Positions 1-8,095 of a DNA stretch of 64,000 nucleotides are shown piece after piece. The notes beneath the pieces are model-generated. The model did no database searches. It saw only the letters and a list, made by a program, of their open reading frames with translations, and was not told where the DNA came from. Each line of letters starts with the position of its first letter. The stretch's first letter is position 1. The translations under genes and the position numbers were made by a program. Source of the DNA: Curvibacter sp. AEP1-3 (GTDB lineage: Bacteria; Pseudomonadota; Gammaproteobacteria; Burkholderiales; Burkholderiaceae_C); the NCBI RefSeq assembly GCF_002163715.1, contig NZ_CP015698.1, positions 1,364,001 through 1,428,000 on the forward strand, given 5' to 3'.

Positions 1-214
1 ACACCTCGATATGGGATACCACACCGAGCATGCGGTCACGCACTTCTTTCTGAAAGCCGTTCATCACGCTCAGCACGATGATCAGGGCGGCCACGCCCAG
101 CGAAATGCCCAGCATGGACACGCCGGAGATGAAAGAGATAAAGCCGTTACGCCGGGTGGCGCGACCGGCGCGGGTATAGCGCCAGCCAATCGTCAGCTCA
201 AAGGGGAGTTGCAT
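1..214 (-). CDS. lolC: Lipoprotein-releasing ABC permease LolC/E, N-terminal part
   Basis: The gene is cut by the window edge; only the first 71 codons are present. The reverse strand from the ATG at 214 reads [17 protein letters not shown], then a hydrophobic stretch ([20 protein letters not shown]) and [21 protein letters not shown]. This is the first transmembrane helix and start of the periplasmic domain of LolC/LolE. That family extracts outer-membrane lipoproteins from the inner membrane together with the ATPase LolD. The gene is divergent from the RpfE-like gene starting at 275. LolC and LolE cannot be told apart from this fragment. Confidence 0.88.
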   Translation of the reverse strand, partial: MQLPFELTIGWRYTRAGRATRRNGFISFISGVSMLGISLGVAALIIVLSVMNGFQKEVRDRMLGVVSHIEV

Positions 215-274
215 GGAAGGTTACAAAGTGCTTCAACCGGCGGATTGTGGCATCCATGCAGGACAATCCTGTGT

Positions 275-1219
275 ATGCACACCCTTATTCCCTTCGCAGC
301 ACCGGCCGGCCCGCAGTGCCAGGAAGCCCTGCCCCGCCTGGAGCTCCCGTATCTGGCGGAATTGCTCGAATTGTTGACTCCCACCCCGCCGCTGCTGGGT
401 GCCGAAGACTCGCTATCTCCCTTGTTTGAACGGGTGCATGCCAAAAGCCTGGGGTTGCAAGGGGCTGACGGTTTGCTGCCCTGGGCTGCGTTGGACGCCC
501 GCCAATTGGGCCTCACCCGCACCCACGGCGACACCGGTTGGGCCTGGATCACGCCCTGCCACTGGCAGATCAACGCCGACCACGTGGCCATGGACCACCC
601 GGAATCCTTGGCGCTGGACGTCCACGAGATTGATGCCCTGCGCGCTGCCATGCAGCCCTACTTTGCCGAAGACGGCATCACCCTGCATGCCTTGAACCAC
701 AGCACCTGGCTGGCCCAAGGCGAGCTGCTGCGCGAGCTGCCCACGGCCTCGCTAGCCCGTGCCTGCGGCCCCCGGGTGGACCAATGGATGCCCCGCGCCC
801 CGCAGGCCCGCAGCCTGCGCCGCCTGCAAAACGAAATGCAGATGCTGCTCTACCGCCACCCGGTGAACGACGCGCGGGCGGCCCAGCGACGGCTCACGGT
901 CAATTCTTTCTGGATCAGCGGCACCGGCGCTTTGCCCCAGAGTGCCCTGGAAAAGTCCGACACCATGTCGGTGCAGCACAGCCTCGAAGCGGCCGCCCTG
1001 CGCGACGACGCTCACGCCTGGACACAAGCCTGGCAAACGCTAGATGCAACTTTGCTTTCAACCCTGCTGCGCCAGGCCAAAGCGGGCCAAGCCTTTGAAC
1101 TGACTCTATGCGGTGAGCGCATGGCCGCCAGCTTTGTGCTGCAAAACACGGCGTGGTGGAACCGCATCCAGCGCCGCTTCACCACGCCCACGCCTGCTGA
1201 ATTGCTGGCCACCCTCTGA
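275..1219 (+). CDS. RpfE-like conserved protein of unknown function
   Basis: A 314-residue soluble protein of the family often labelled 'regulatory protein RpfE type' or, without good reason, 'phosphoglycerate mutase'. I see no catalytic motif that supports a mutase. Visible marks are the Leu-rich start (LPYLAELLELL), GWAWITPCHWQ near residue 95, the L-x-x-E-G-I-T-LHAL segment near 140 and a C-terminal VNSFWISGTG block. The ATG at 275 was chosen because upstream residues in the same reading are antisense to lolC. It lies 19 bp before recJ; in Xanthomonas rpfE also neighbours recJ. Function unknown. The FWISG motif recurs at the start of the Nudix gene after recJ. Confidence 0.8.
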   Translation: MHTLIPFAAPAGPQCQEALPRLELPYLAELLELLTPTPPLLGAEDSLSPLFERVHAKSLGLQGADGLLPWAALDARQLGLTRTHGDTGWAWITPCHWQINADHVAMDHPESLALDVHEIDALRAAMQPYFAEDGITLHALNHSTWLAQGELLRELPTASLARACGPRVDQWMPRAPQARSLRRLQNEMQMLLYRHPVNDARAAQRRLTVNSFWISGTGALPQSALEKSDTMSVQHSLEAAALRDDAHAWTQAWQTLDATLLSTLLRQAKAGQAFELTLCGERMAASFVLQNTAWWNRIQRRFTTPTPAELLATL

Positions 1220-1238
1220 GCGTGAGAATTTTGAGCTT

Positions 1239-2948
1239 ATGAAAATCGTTCCCCGCGATATCCCCCCCCGCGCCGCCTGGGCCCTGGAGCAGGCCGGCCT
1301 GCACCCGCTCCTGGCCCGCTTGTATGCCGCACGCGGTGTGACCGGCAAGGATGAGCTGGACGACGCCTTGGGCAAACTCCTGCCGCCGCAAGGTCTGCTG
1401 GGGGCCGACCGCGCTGCGGTGCTGCTGGCCGATGCGATTGCGCAAGACAAAAAGCTTTGTGTGGTGGCCGACTACGACTGTGACGGCGCTACCGCCTGTG
1501 CCGTGGCCGTGCGCGGACTGCGCCTGCTGGGCGCCCGCCATGTGGACTATCTGGTGCCCGACCGCGTGGTCGATGGCTATGGCTTGACCGCCCCCATCAG
1601 CGAGCGCGTCAAGAAATCCGGTGCCGATGTGCTGATCACCGTGGACAACGGCATCGCCAGCGTGGATGGCGTAGCCCGTGCCAAGGCACTGGGCCTGCAA
1701 GTGCTGGTCACCGACCACCATTTGCCCGGTAGCGAGTTGCCGGATGCGGACGTGATCGTCAACCCCAACCAGCCGGGCTGCACGTTTGAGAGCAAGTCCA
1801 TGGCCGGGGTGGGCGTCATGTTCTACACCCTGCTGGCGCTGCGCTCTGAGTTGCGCAGCCGCGGCGTGTTTGATGCCGCCACACAACCCAAGCTGGACAC
1901 CCTGCTGCCTTTGGTGGCGCTGGGTACGGTGGCCGATGTGGTCAAGCTGGATGCCAACAACCGCCGCCTCGTAGCCCAAGGGCTCAAACGGGTGCGGGCG
2001 CTCGCCATGCCTGCGGGACTAGCTAGCCTTTTTATAGCAGCGGGACGCAAAGCGGAAGTGGCCACCACCTTCGATTTCGGCTTTGCACTGGGGCCGCGCA
2101 TCAACGCCGCCGGTCGCTTGAGCGATATGACCCTGGGCATCGAATGCCTGCTGACCGACGACGCAGGGCGCGGCGATGAGCTGGCCAAGATGCTGGACGG
2201 CATCAACCGTGAGCGCCGCGAAATTGAAGGCGACATGCGCGAACAGGCCATGATGATTGCCGAGAGCCTGTTCGACGAAGGCGATGAGCCTCCACCCGCC
2301 ATTTGCGTGTTCGACCCCGACTTCCACGAAGGTGTGGTGGGCATTGTGGCCAGCCGCATCAAGGACAAACTGCACCGCCCCACTTTCGTATTCGCCGCGA
2401 GCGCCGCCGAAGGCAAAGAGCACGAACTCAAGGGGTCCGGGCGCAGCATTCCCGGCTTCCATTTGCGTGACGCGCTGGACCTGGTGGCCAAGCGCTACCC
2501 CGGCGTCATCCTGCGCTTCGGCGGCCACGCCATGGCGGCAGGCTGCACCGTGGCGGAAGAGTTTTTTGACGATTTTGAGAACGGCATGAACGAGGTGGCC
2601 CAGGAATGGTTGGACGCCGCCACGCTGACCCGCCGCATGGAAACCGACGGCCCCTTGGCTGCCGAATACCGCCGCGTGGATCTGGTGGACGCCTTGCACA
2701 AAGAGGTATGGGGCCAGGGCTTTGCCGCCCCTACCTTCAGCGAAGAGGTCGAGGTCGTCTCCCAGCGCCTGGTGGGTGAAAAACACCTCGCGCTCAAACT
2801 CAAGCACCAAGGCGAGCCGGTGGACGGCATCTGGTTCGGGCACACCGAGCCGCTTCCACCCAAGGTCACACTGGCTTTCCGCCTGGATGCCGACGAGTGG
2901 AACGGCGTGCGCCGCGTGCGCTTTCTGGTCGAAGGGGCGCAGGTGTGA
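1239..2948 (+). CDS. recJ: Single-stranded-DNA-specific exonuclease RecJ
   Basis: 569 residues, the usual size. RecJ degrades single-stranded DNA 5' to 3' in RecFOR recombination, mismatch repair and base excision repair, using Mn/Mg. DHH-family motifs are visible in order: VVADYDCDGAT (motif I) near residue 75, ITVDNG, VTDHH (the DHH signature) near 155, ALGTVADV, GPRINAAGRL, and the DHHA1 half with SGRSI and RFGGHAMAAG. A C-terminal OB-like domain follows. The start ATG at 1239 aligns with the expected MKIVPRDIPP N-terminus. Its stop overlaps the GTG start of the Nudix gene, so the two are probably translated in a coupled way. Confidence 0.97.
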   Translation: MKIVPRDIPPRAAWALEQAGLHPLLARLYAARGVTGKDELDDALGKLLPPQGLLGADRAAVLLADAIAQDKKLCVVADYDCDGATACAVAVRGLRLLGARHVDYLVPDRVVDGYGLTAPISERVKKSGADVLITVDNGIASVDGVARAKALGLQVLVTDHHLPGSELPDADVIVNPNQPGCTFESKSMAGVGVMFYTLLALRSELRSRGVFDAATQPKLDTLLPLVALGTVADVVKLDANNRRLVAQGLKRVRALAMPAGLASLFIAAGRKAEVATTFDFGFALGPRINAAGRLSDMTLGIECLLTDDAGRGDELAKMLDGINRERREIEGDMREQAMMIAESLFDEGDEPPPAICVFDPDFHEGVVGIVASRIKDKLHRPTFVFAASAAEGKEHELKGSGRSIPGFHLRDALDLVAKRYPGVILRFGGHAMAAGCTVAEEFFDDFENGMNEVAQEWLDAATLTRRMETDGPLAAEYRRVDLVDALHKEVWGQGFAAPTFSEEVEVVSQRLVGEKHLALKLKHQGEPVDGIWFGHTEPLPPKVTLAFRLDADEWNGVRRVRFLVEGAQV

Positions 2949-3841
2949 ACCTGCAAGGTATGAGCCCGCCGGGAGCGCGGGCCTTTGCCGACGCTCTGAC
3001 GTCCACCCAGCGCGAGTTTCTGGCGGACGCTGCACGGCGCGCCAATGCCGAACCACCGCTTCATCTGAACACCTTCTGGATCAGCGGCGGCGGCCCTGCA
3101 GAGCCGCTGCAACTGGGACGCATGGAACCGGAACGGGCCGCTCTGCTAGCCACCCTGTTGCCTGACTGCCACTTTCAGGCTAACGGCGAAACCGCAGGCC
3201 TTCATTGGCAGGTGCTGGCCTTGCCTGCAAATGAACGCAGCACCCTGCTGCAAGCCGCCCTGGAGCAATGCCATGCACGCGGCCTGGTGCACGGCTGGCG
3301 TAAGGAAGCCTTTGCCTTCTGGCACCACGACTGTCTGGTGCCGCCGGATGATGAACATCCGCCGCTGCTGGCGGTGGAGCGCGCGGGCTTTCGCTTTCTG
3401 GGGATGCGCAGCCATGCGGTGCATATCAACGGCTTCACCCCGGACGGCCGCCTGTGGTGCGGGCGCCGCGCGCTCACCAAAGCCACCGACCCAGGCATGC
3501 TGGACAACGTGACCGCGGGCGGCTTGCCGGCCGGTGAATCTCCCCTGGGCTGTGCCTTGCGCGAGTTGCAGGAAGAAGCAGGCGCCGTCTTGGAAGACGC
3601 CCGCAGCCTGCACGATGCCGGGCTGGTGCGCACAGCCCGCATGGATGCTGGCGGCTGGCATGACGAAACCCTGCTGGTCTACAACTGGGCGTGTGCGGAC
3701 GGCTGGGAGCCTGCCAATCAGGACGGCGAAGTGGCCGGTTTTGTCTGCCTGAACGCCGCCCAGACTTTCGCGCAGATAGAAGCCGGCGCATTCACCCAAG
3801 ATGCCGTGGCCTCGCTGGCCCGAGGCTTGGGCCTGTTGTGA
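2945..3841 (+). CDS. Nudix hydrolase with DUF4743-type N-terminal domain
   Basis: 298 residues from a GTG start that overlaps the recJ stop in GTGA; AAGGGG lies just upstream, favouring this start over the ATG at 2960. The N-terminal ~120 residues match the DUF4743-type domain of thiamine pyrophosphokinase-related Nudix proteins (GLVHGWRKEAFAFW, FLGMRSHAVHINGF). The complete Nudix box runs from G197 as GGLPAGE-x7-REL-x-EEAG, with all metal-binding Glu residues present. It probably hydrolyses a nucleoside diphosphate-linked substrate, which cannot be named from sequence. TKATDPGMLDN before the box is typical of this subfamily. A FWISGGG block near residue 45 echoes the RpfE-like neighbour. Confidence 0.9.
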   Translation: MNLQGMSPPGARAFADALTSTQREFLADAARRANAEPPLHLNTFWISGGGPAEPLQLGRMEPERAALLATLLPDCHFQANGETAGLHWQVLALPANERSTLLQAALEQCHARGLVHGWRKEAFAFWHHDCLVPPDDEHPPLLAVERAGFRFLGMRSHAVHINGFTPDGRLWCGRRALTKATDPGMLDNVTAGGLPAGESPLGCALRELQEEAGAVLEDARSLHDAGLVRTARMDAGGWHDETLLVYNWACADGWEPANQDGEVAGFVCLNAAQTFAQIEAGAFTQDAVASLARGLGLL

Positions 3842-3899
3842 CACAGACAGGCGCTACCATGTGCGCTTGCCCCGAGAAGCCCTCACGCCCCGCCCACCG

Positions 3900-4913
3900 A
3901 TGAACCACCCCGCCCAGAATTACGGTGCAGACCCCAGCGGCCTGATTTACGGATTTGTGTTTGATGCCGAGGGTGCCGGTACGCCCACCGGCAGCGACGA
4001 GGCACTGCAGTGGCTGCAGAGCCCACCGACGGTACCGGGCGGCTTTGTGTGGCTGCATTTCAACCTGTCGCATACCGCCAGCAGCAAGTGGCTCAAAGAC
4101 AATCTGCAACTCTCAGACCTGTTCCATGAATCGCTGACGGACGGCTCCCGCTCCACCCGCGTGGAACTGGACGACGACATGCTGGTCGCCGTGGTCAACG
4201 ATGTGAGCTACGACTTTGCTTTTGAGTCGTCTGACATTTCCACCCTCTGGTTATCTGTTGGACCGCGCCTGGTGGTCAGTGCCCGCCTGCAACCGCTGCG
4301 CTCTATCGACCGCTTACGCGACGCCGTGCGTCGGGGCGAAAAGGTGATGACCCCGGTGGCCCTGCTGGTGCACCTGATGCATGACCAGGGCGATGTGCTG
4401 ATCAATATCGTGCGCAACACCACCGCCAGGGTCGACGAAATTGAGGACAGCCTGCTCGCCGGCCGGCTGGAGCCCAAACGCGCCAACCTCGGTGCCCTGC
4501 GCCGGCTGCTGGTGCGCTTGCAGCGCTTGTTGGCGCCGGAACCTGCTGCCCTGTTCCGCCTGCTGCGCAAGCCCCCGGAATGGATTGGCGAGGAGGACAT
4601 TGGCGACCTGCGCCAATCCACCGAAGAGTTCAACGTGGCGCTCAGCGACATGGCCGCGCTGCAGGAGCGCATCAAGTTGCTGCAGGAAGAAATTGCCGGC
4701 CGCGTGGCCGAGGCCAACAACCGCAGCCTGTTCGTGCTGACCATCGTGACCGTGCTGGCCTTGCCCATCAACATCATCGCCGGCTTGCTGGGCATGAACG
4801 TGGGCGGCATTCCGCTGGCAGAACACCCGCATGGCTTCTGGTGGATCGTGGCACTCATCGTCACCTTCACTGCAGTTGCCGCCTTCATCGCCTTGCGCAA
4901 GCCGCGGGACTAG
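3900..4913 (+). CDS. zntB: CorA-family divalent cation transporter, ZntB-like
   Basis: 337 residues. CorA-type proteins form pentameric channels; ZntB members move Zn2+ and related cations. A large soluble N-terminal domain and long helix (REGEKVMTPVALL, RVDEIEDSLLAGRLEPKRANLG) is followed by two C-terminal membrane helices (about 278-298 and 312-332), with the signature GMN motif in GLLGMNVGGIPL between them. The tail is a short cytoplasmic KPRD. The ATG at 3900 fits the family N-terminus (MNHPAQNYGADPSGLIYGF). It starts 58 bp after the Nudix stop, and transport direction cannot be read from sequence. A dispersed repeat follows the stop. Confidence 0.9.
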   Translation: MNHPAQNYGADPSGLIYGFVFDAEGAGTPTGSDEALQWLQSPPTVPGGFVWLHFNLSHTASSKWLKDNLQLSDLFHESLTDGSRSTRVELDDDMLVAVVNDVSYDFAFESSDISTLWLSVGPRLVVSARLQPLRSIDRLRDAVRRGEKVMTPVALLVHLMHDQGDVLINIVRNTTARVDEIEDSLLAGRLEPKRANLGALRRLLVRLQRLLAPEPAALFRLLRKPPEWIGEEDIGDLRQSTEEFNVALSDMAALQERIKLLQEEIAGRVAEANNRSLFVLTIVTVLALPINIIAGLLGMNVGGIPLAEHPHGFWWIVALIVTFTAVAAFIALRKPRD

Positions 4914-4931
4914 GCGATTACAAGCCTTCTT

Positions 4932-4980
4932 GGCCTCTGGCGCTTATGGAATATGCGCGATTAGCTCCTGAATTCATAGC
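4932..4980 (-). repeat. Dispersed 28-bp-core repeat, copy 1 (diverged)
   Basis: Read on the minus strand it gives GAGCTAATCGCGCA, eight bases, then AAGCGC and CAGAGGC. It shares the constant 8-base spacer with the other copies but has several substitutions. It lies between zntB and the SDR gene and fills most of that gap. Confidence 0.75.
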
Positions 4981-4998
4981 AAGTTAACGGAAGCACCC

Positions 4999-5763
4999 AT
5001 GTCCACATTTCCATTGCATCTCACCATCCTGACCGGCGCATCGCGCGGCATGGGTCTGGCCATGGCGCAACAACTGCTGCAACCTGGCCACCAACTTCTC
5101 TGCCTCTCACGCAACACCCAGCCCGCATTGGAGGAAGCAGCCCACGATTCAGGAGCCCTGCTGGAACAATGGAATGTCGACTTGGCGGATGGTGCTGCGG
5201 CAGCAGAGCGCCTGAGTGCTTGGCTACAGGCATTGCCGGCCCATCGCCACGCCAGTGCCACCCTGATCAACAACGCTGGCGTCATTCCCGCGTTGGTGCC
5301 GCTGCGTGACAGCGCCCCGACCGACCTGGCCCATGCCCTGCGCGTGGGCCTGGAAGCGCCCATGCAGCTGTGCGCCGCATTTCTGGCGGCCACCCGCGAA
5401 TGGAAAGTGCCACGCAAGGTGCTGAACGTGTCGTCCGGCCTGGGTAGGCGCGCCATGGCCTCGCAAGCTGGCTATTGCGCGGCCAAAGCAGGCATGGACC
5501 ACTTCACCCGCTGTTTGGCCATGGACGAAGCTCTGATTCCTCATGGAGCCAAAGTCTGCTCGCTGGCCCCCGGGGTGATAGACACCGACATGCAAGTCCA
5601 GCTGCGCAGCGCCGATGTCGCGCAGTTTCCCGACCGGGGCAGCTTTGAAGGCTTGAAGAACCACGGGCAACTCACCAGCCCCGAAGAGGCCGCGCGCCGG
5701 GTGCTGGCCTACCTGGCCCGCCCGGATTTCGGTGAACAGCCAGTGGCCGACGTGCGGGGCTAG
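4999..5763 (+). CDS. Short-chain dehydrogenase/reductase, sepiapterin/benzil reductase-like
   Basis: 254 residues, the standard SDR length. The Rossmann cofactor site is TGASRGMG at residues 12-19, with an Arg in LCLSRN that suggests NADP(H). NNAG is at about 90, the catalytic Ser is in NVSSG (~144), and Tyr/Lys in YCAAK (~157-161). LAPGVIDTDM follows as in sepiapterin reductase/YueD-type members. The carbonyl substrate is not predictable. A GGAAG stretch precedes the ATG at 4999. It stands alone between a repeat and the convergent ppk2. Confidence 0.92.
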   Translation: MSTFPLHLTILTGASRGMGLAMAQQLLQPGHQLLCLSRNTQPALEEAAHDSGALLEQWNVDLADGAAAAERLSAWLQALPAHRHASATLINNAGVIPALVPLRDSAPTDLAHALRVGLEAPMQLCAAFLAATREWKVPRKVLNVSSGLGRRAMASQAGYCAAKAGMDHFTRCLAMDEALIPHGAKVCSLAPGVIDTDMQVQLRSADVAQFPDRGSFEGLKNHGQLTSPEEAARRVLAYLARPDFGEQPVADVRG

Positions 5764-5790
5764 CCCGCCACATCGTCGTCCTTTGAAAGC

Positions 5791-6708
5791 CTAATAGATC
5801 TCCGGCACGTACATCTCTGCCGGCACCGGGTGGCGCTCGTAGTCCTGGTGGCGGACCCGCTCTGGCAATTCCACCGGAGGGTGAGGTATCTCCTCGTAGG
5901 GCATTTGGCCCAGCAAATGCTGGATGCAATTCAGGCGGGCCTTCTTTTTGTCCACGGCCTGCACCACCCACCATGGGGCTTCCGGAATATGGGTGCGCTC
6001 CAGCATGGCTTCCTTGGCGTGGGTGTAAGCCTCCCAGCGCACGCGGGACTGCAGGTCCATGGGGCTGAGCTTCCATTGCTTGAGCGGGTCGTGAATACGG
6101 CCCAGAAAGCGGGTGTGCTGCTCTTCATCCGAAATGGAGAACCAGTATTTGATAACCTGGATGCCTGATCGCACCAGCATCTTCTCGAACTCGGGCACGG
6201 TGCGGAAGAACTCTTCGAGCTGCTCGTCGTTGCAAAAGCCCATGACGCGCTCGACCCCCGCGCGGTTGTACCAGCTGCGGTCAAATAACACGATTTCGCC
6301 GGCCGCAGGCAGGTGGCTCACATAGCGCTGGAAGTACCACTGGGTACGTTCGCGGTCGTTGGGCGCGGGCAGCGCAGCCACACGACAGACACGGGGGTTG
6401 AGGCGCTGGGTAATGCGCTTGATAGCGCCGCCCTTGCCGGCCGCATCGCGCCCTTCGAATATCACGACTACTTTGTGGCCGGTCGCCACCACCCAGTCCT
6501 GCAGCTTGACCAGCTCGCCCTGCATGCGGAAAAGCTCGCGGAAATAGGTGCGGCGGTCCTGCTTTTGTTGCGCGCTCAGCTCAGGGCTCAGGCCATCGGC
6601 CAACTCGTCCTGGTTGTGGTCGTCGAGCTCCATTTCCAGCTCTTCGTCATAGCTGTCCAACATGTCGCTGCGGATGCGACGGATCATTTCTTCTTCACTG
6701 GAACTCAC
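5791..6708 (-). CDS. ppk2: Polyphosphate kinase 2 (single-domain)
   Basis: 305 residues. PPK2 transfers phosphate between polyphosphate and nucleoside diphosphates or monophosphates in the cytoplasm. The P-loop is FEGRDAAGKGGAIKR (about 95-109). The Walker B/catalytic block is VLFDRSWYNRAGVERVMGF, followed by a lid region with many Arg residues and DKKKARLNCIQHLL. A single kinase domain with an acidic N-terminal tail fits class I. The GTG at 6708 is preferred because AGGAG sits 7 bases upstream; the longer reading would include non-family sequence. It is divergent from bktB and converges on the SDR gene. Confidence 0.93.
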   Translation of the reverse strand: MSSSEEEMIRRIRSDMLDSYDEELEMELDDHNQDELADGLSPELSAQQKQDRRTYFRELFRMQGELVKLQDWVVATGHKVVVIFEGRDAAGKGGAIKRITQRLNPRVCRVAALPAPNDRERTQWYFQRYVSHLPAAGEIVLFDRSWYNRAGVERVMGFCNDEQLEEFFRTVPEFEKMLVRSGIQVIKYWFSISDEEQHTRFLGRIHDPLKQWKLSPMDLQSRVRWEAYTHAKEAMLERTHIPEAPWWVVQAVDKKKARLNCIQHLLGQMPYEEIPHPPVELPERVRHQDYERHPVPAEMYVPEIY

Positions 6709-6733
6709 GGGCAACTCCTGAACTGGCAGATTT

Positions 6734-6762
6734 TTGACACCCTGAGGGTAGGTACCTCTAAT
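6734..6762 (+). promoter_or_regulatory. Sigma-70-type promoter for bktB
   Basis: A perfect -35 TTGACA (6734-6739) and a -10 TCTAAT (6757-6762) are separated by exactly 17 bp. It points at the thiolase, giving a leader of roughly 100 nt. It lies in the divergent ppk2/bktB gap. Confidence 0.6.
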
Positions 6763-6867
6763 GTCAATTTCATGACAAAACCATGACCTGACGAACCGTA
6801 AGATGCCCGTATTGCAAGCGGCGCACACTGCGTGCTGCACCCACTTTTATTGATAGAGGAGCCTTGT

Positions 6868-8055
6868 ATGTCCCGTGAAGTCGTCGTCGTCAGCGCTGTG
6901 CGCACCGCCATTGGTACCTTTGGCGGCAGCCTCAAAGACATTCCCCCCACCGATCTGGCCGCCCAGGTGGTGCGCGAGTCGCTATCCCGCGCCAATGTTG
7001 AAGGCAAGGACGTGGGTCACGTGGTGTTCGGGCATGTGGTGAATACCGAGCCCAAGGACATGTACCTCAGCCGCGTCGCCGCTATCAACGGCGGCTGCGC
7101 CCAGGAAACACCGGCCTACAACGTGAACCGCCTGTGTGGTTCGGGCCTGCAGGCCATCGTGAACGCAAGCCAAAGCATTTTGTTGGGCGATGCCGATGTG
7201 GCCATCGGCGGTGGCGCTGAAAACATGAGCCGCGCGCCCTTTGCAAGCCTCAACATGCGCTGGGGGGCCCGCATGGGTGACACCAAGATGGTGGACATGA
7301 TGATCGGCGCTTTGCACGACCCCTTCCACACCATTCACATGGGCGTGACCGCGGAGAACATAGCCGCCAAGTGGGGCATCAGCCGCGAAGAGCAGGACGC
7401 CCTGGCCGTGGAGAGCCACCAGCGCGCCCAGAAGGCGACTGCTGCCGGCTACTTCACCAGCCAGATCACCCCCGTCATGCTCAAGAGCAAAAAAGGCGAA
7501 GTGGCCTACGCGACCGACGAGCACTTCCGCCCCGACTGCAAGCTCGAAGACATGACCAAGCTGAAACCCGTTTTCGTCAAGGAAAACGGCACCGTCACCG
7601 CCGGCAATGCCTCGGGTATCAATGACGCCGCCGCTGCCGTGGTGCTCATGGAAAAGAGCGTGGCCCAGGCCCGTGGCCTCAAGCCGCTGGCCCGTCTGGT
7701 GGCCTACGCCCATGCCGGTGTGGACCCCAAGTACATGGGCATCGGCCCCGTGCCTGCATCCAAACTGGCATTACAAAAAGCCGGTTTGACGGTGAACGAC
7801 CTGGATGTGATTGAGGCCAACGAAGCTTTTGCAGCCCAAGCCTGTGCAGTCACCAAAGATTTGGGCCTGAACCCGGCCAAGGTCAACCCCAATGGCTCCG
7901 GCATTTCGCTGGGTCACCCTATCGGCGCGACCGGCGCTTTGATTACCGTGAAAGCTTTGTATGAGCTGGAGCGCATCAACGGCCGCTATGCGCTGGTGAC
8001 CATGTGCATTGGTGGCGGCCAGGGGATTGCCGCCATTTTCGAGCGCGACCGCTAA
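6868..8055 (+). CDS. bktB: Beta-ketothiolase / acetyl-CoA acetyltransferase
   Basis: 395 residues. It condenses two acyl-CoAs to a 3-ketoacyl-CoA or cleaves one, feeding polyhydroxyalkanoate synthesis or fatty-acid and ketone metabolism. The nucleophilic Cys is in NRLCGSGLQAI (~90). The pantetheine-site His is in GISLGHPIGATGA (~350) and the second catalytic Cys in MCIGGGQGIAAIFE (~380). The sequence is very close to BktB of Cupriavidus, which accepts C4 and C5 chains; NEAFAAQACAVTK is typical. AGAGGA precedes the ATG at 6868. A 12-bp hairpin follows the stop. Confidence 0.95.
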   Translation: MSREVVVVSAVRTAIGTFGGSLKDIPPTDLAAQVVRESLSRANVEGKDVGHVVFGHVVNTEPKDMYLSRVAAINGGCAQETPAYNVNRLCGSGLQAIVNASQSILLGDADVAIGGGAENMSRAPFASLNMRWGARMGDTKMVDMMIGALHDPFHTIHMGVTAENIAAKWGISREEQDALAVESHQRAQKATAAGYFTSQITPVMLKSKKGEVAYATDEHFRPDCKLEDMTKLKPVFVKENGTVTAGNASGINDAAAAVVLMEKSVAQARGLKPLARLVAYAHAGVDPKYMGIGPVPASKLALQKAGLTVNDLDVIEANEAFAAQACAVTKDLGLNPAKVNPNGSGISLGHPIGATGALITVKALYELERINGRYALVTMCIGGGQGIAAIFERDR

Positions 8056-8070
8056 ACGCTGATTGCAAAG

Positions 8071-8095
8071 GTGGGCCTGTTCAGAACAGGTCCAC
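8071..8095. terminator. Near-perfect 12-bp palindrome between convergent genes
   Basis: GTGGGCCTGTTC and GAACAGGTCCAC face each other around one base, with a single G-U pair in RNA. It sits between the ends of bktB and the GGDEF gene and overlaps the last codons of the latter. There is no T-run, so a role as bidirectional terminator or mRNA 3'-end stabiliser is inferred only. Confidence 0.45.

Noticed and set aside
1179..1979. Long antisense frames across recJ, rhlE, flotillin, DUF1631 and RND genes
   Set aside because: They have no domain similarity, follow from high third-position GC and lie opposite clearly recognised genes.
2015..2060. TTTTTATAGC in recJ suggestive of a repeat insertion
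   Set aside because: No CGCGCA-N8-GGGCGC follows, and the encoded GLASLFIAAGRK aligns with normal RecJ spacing.
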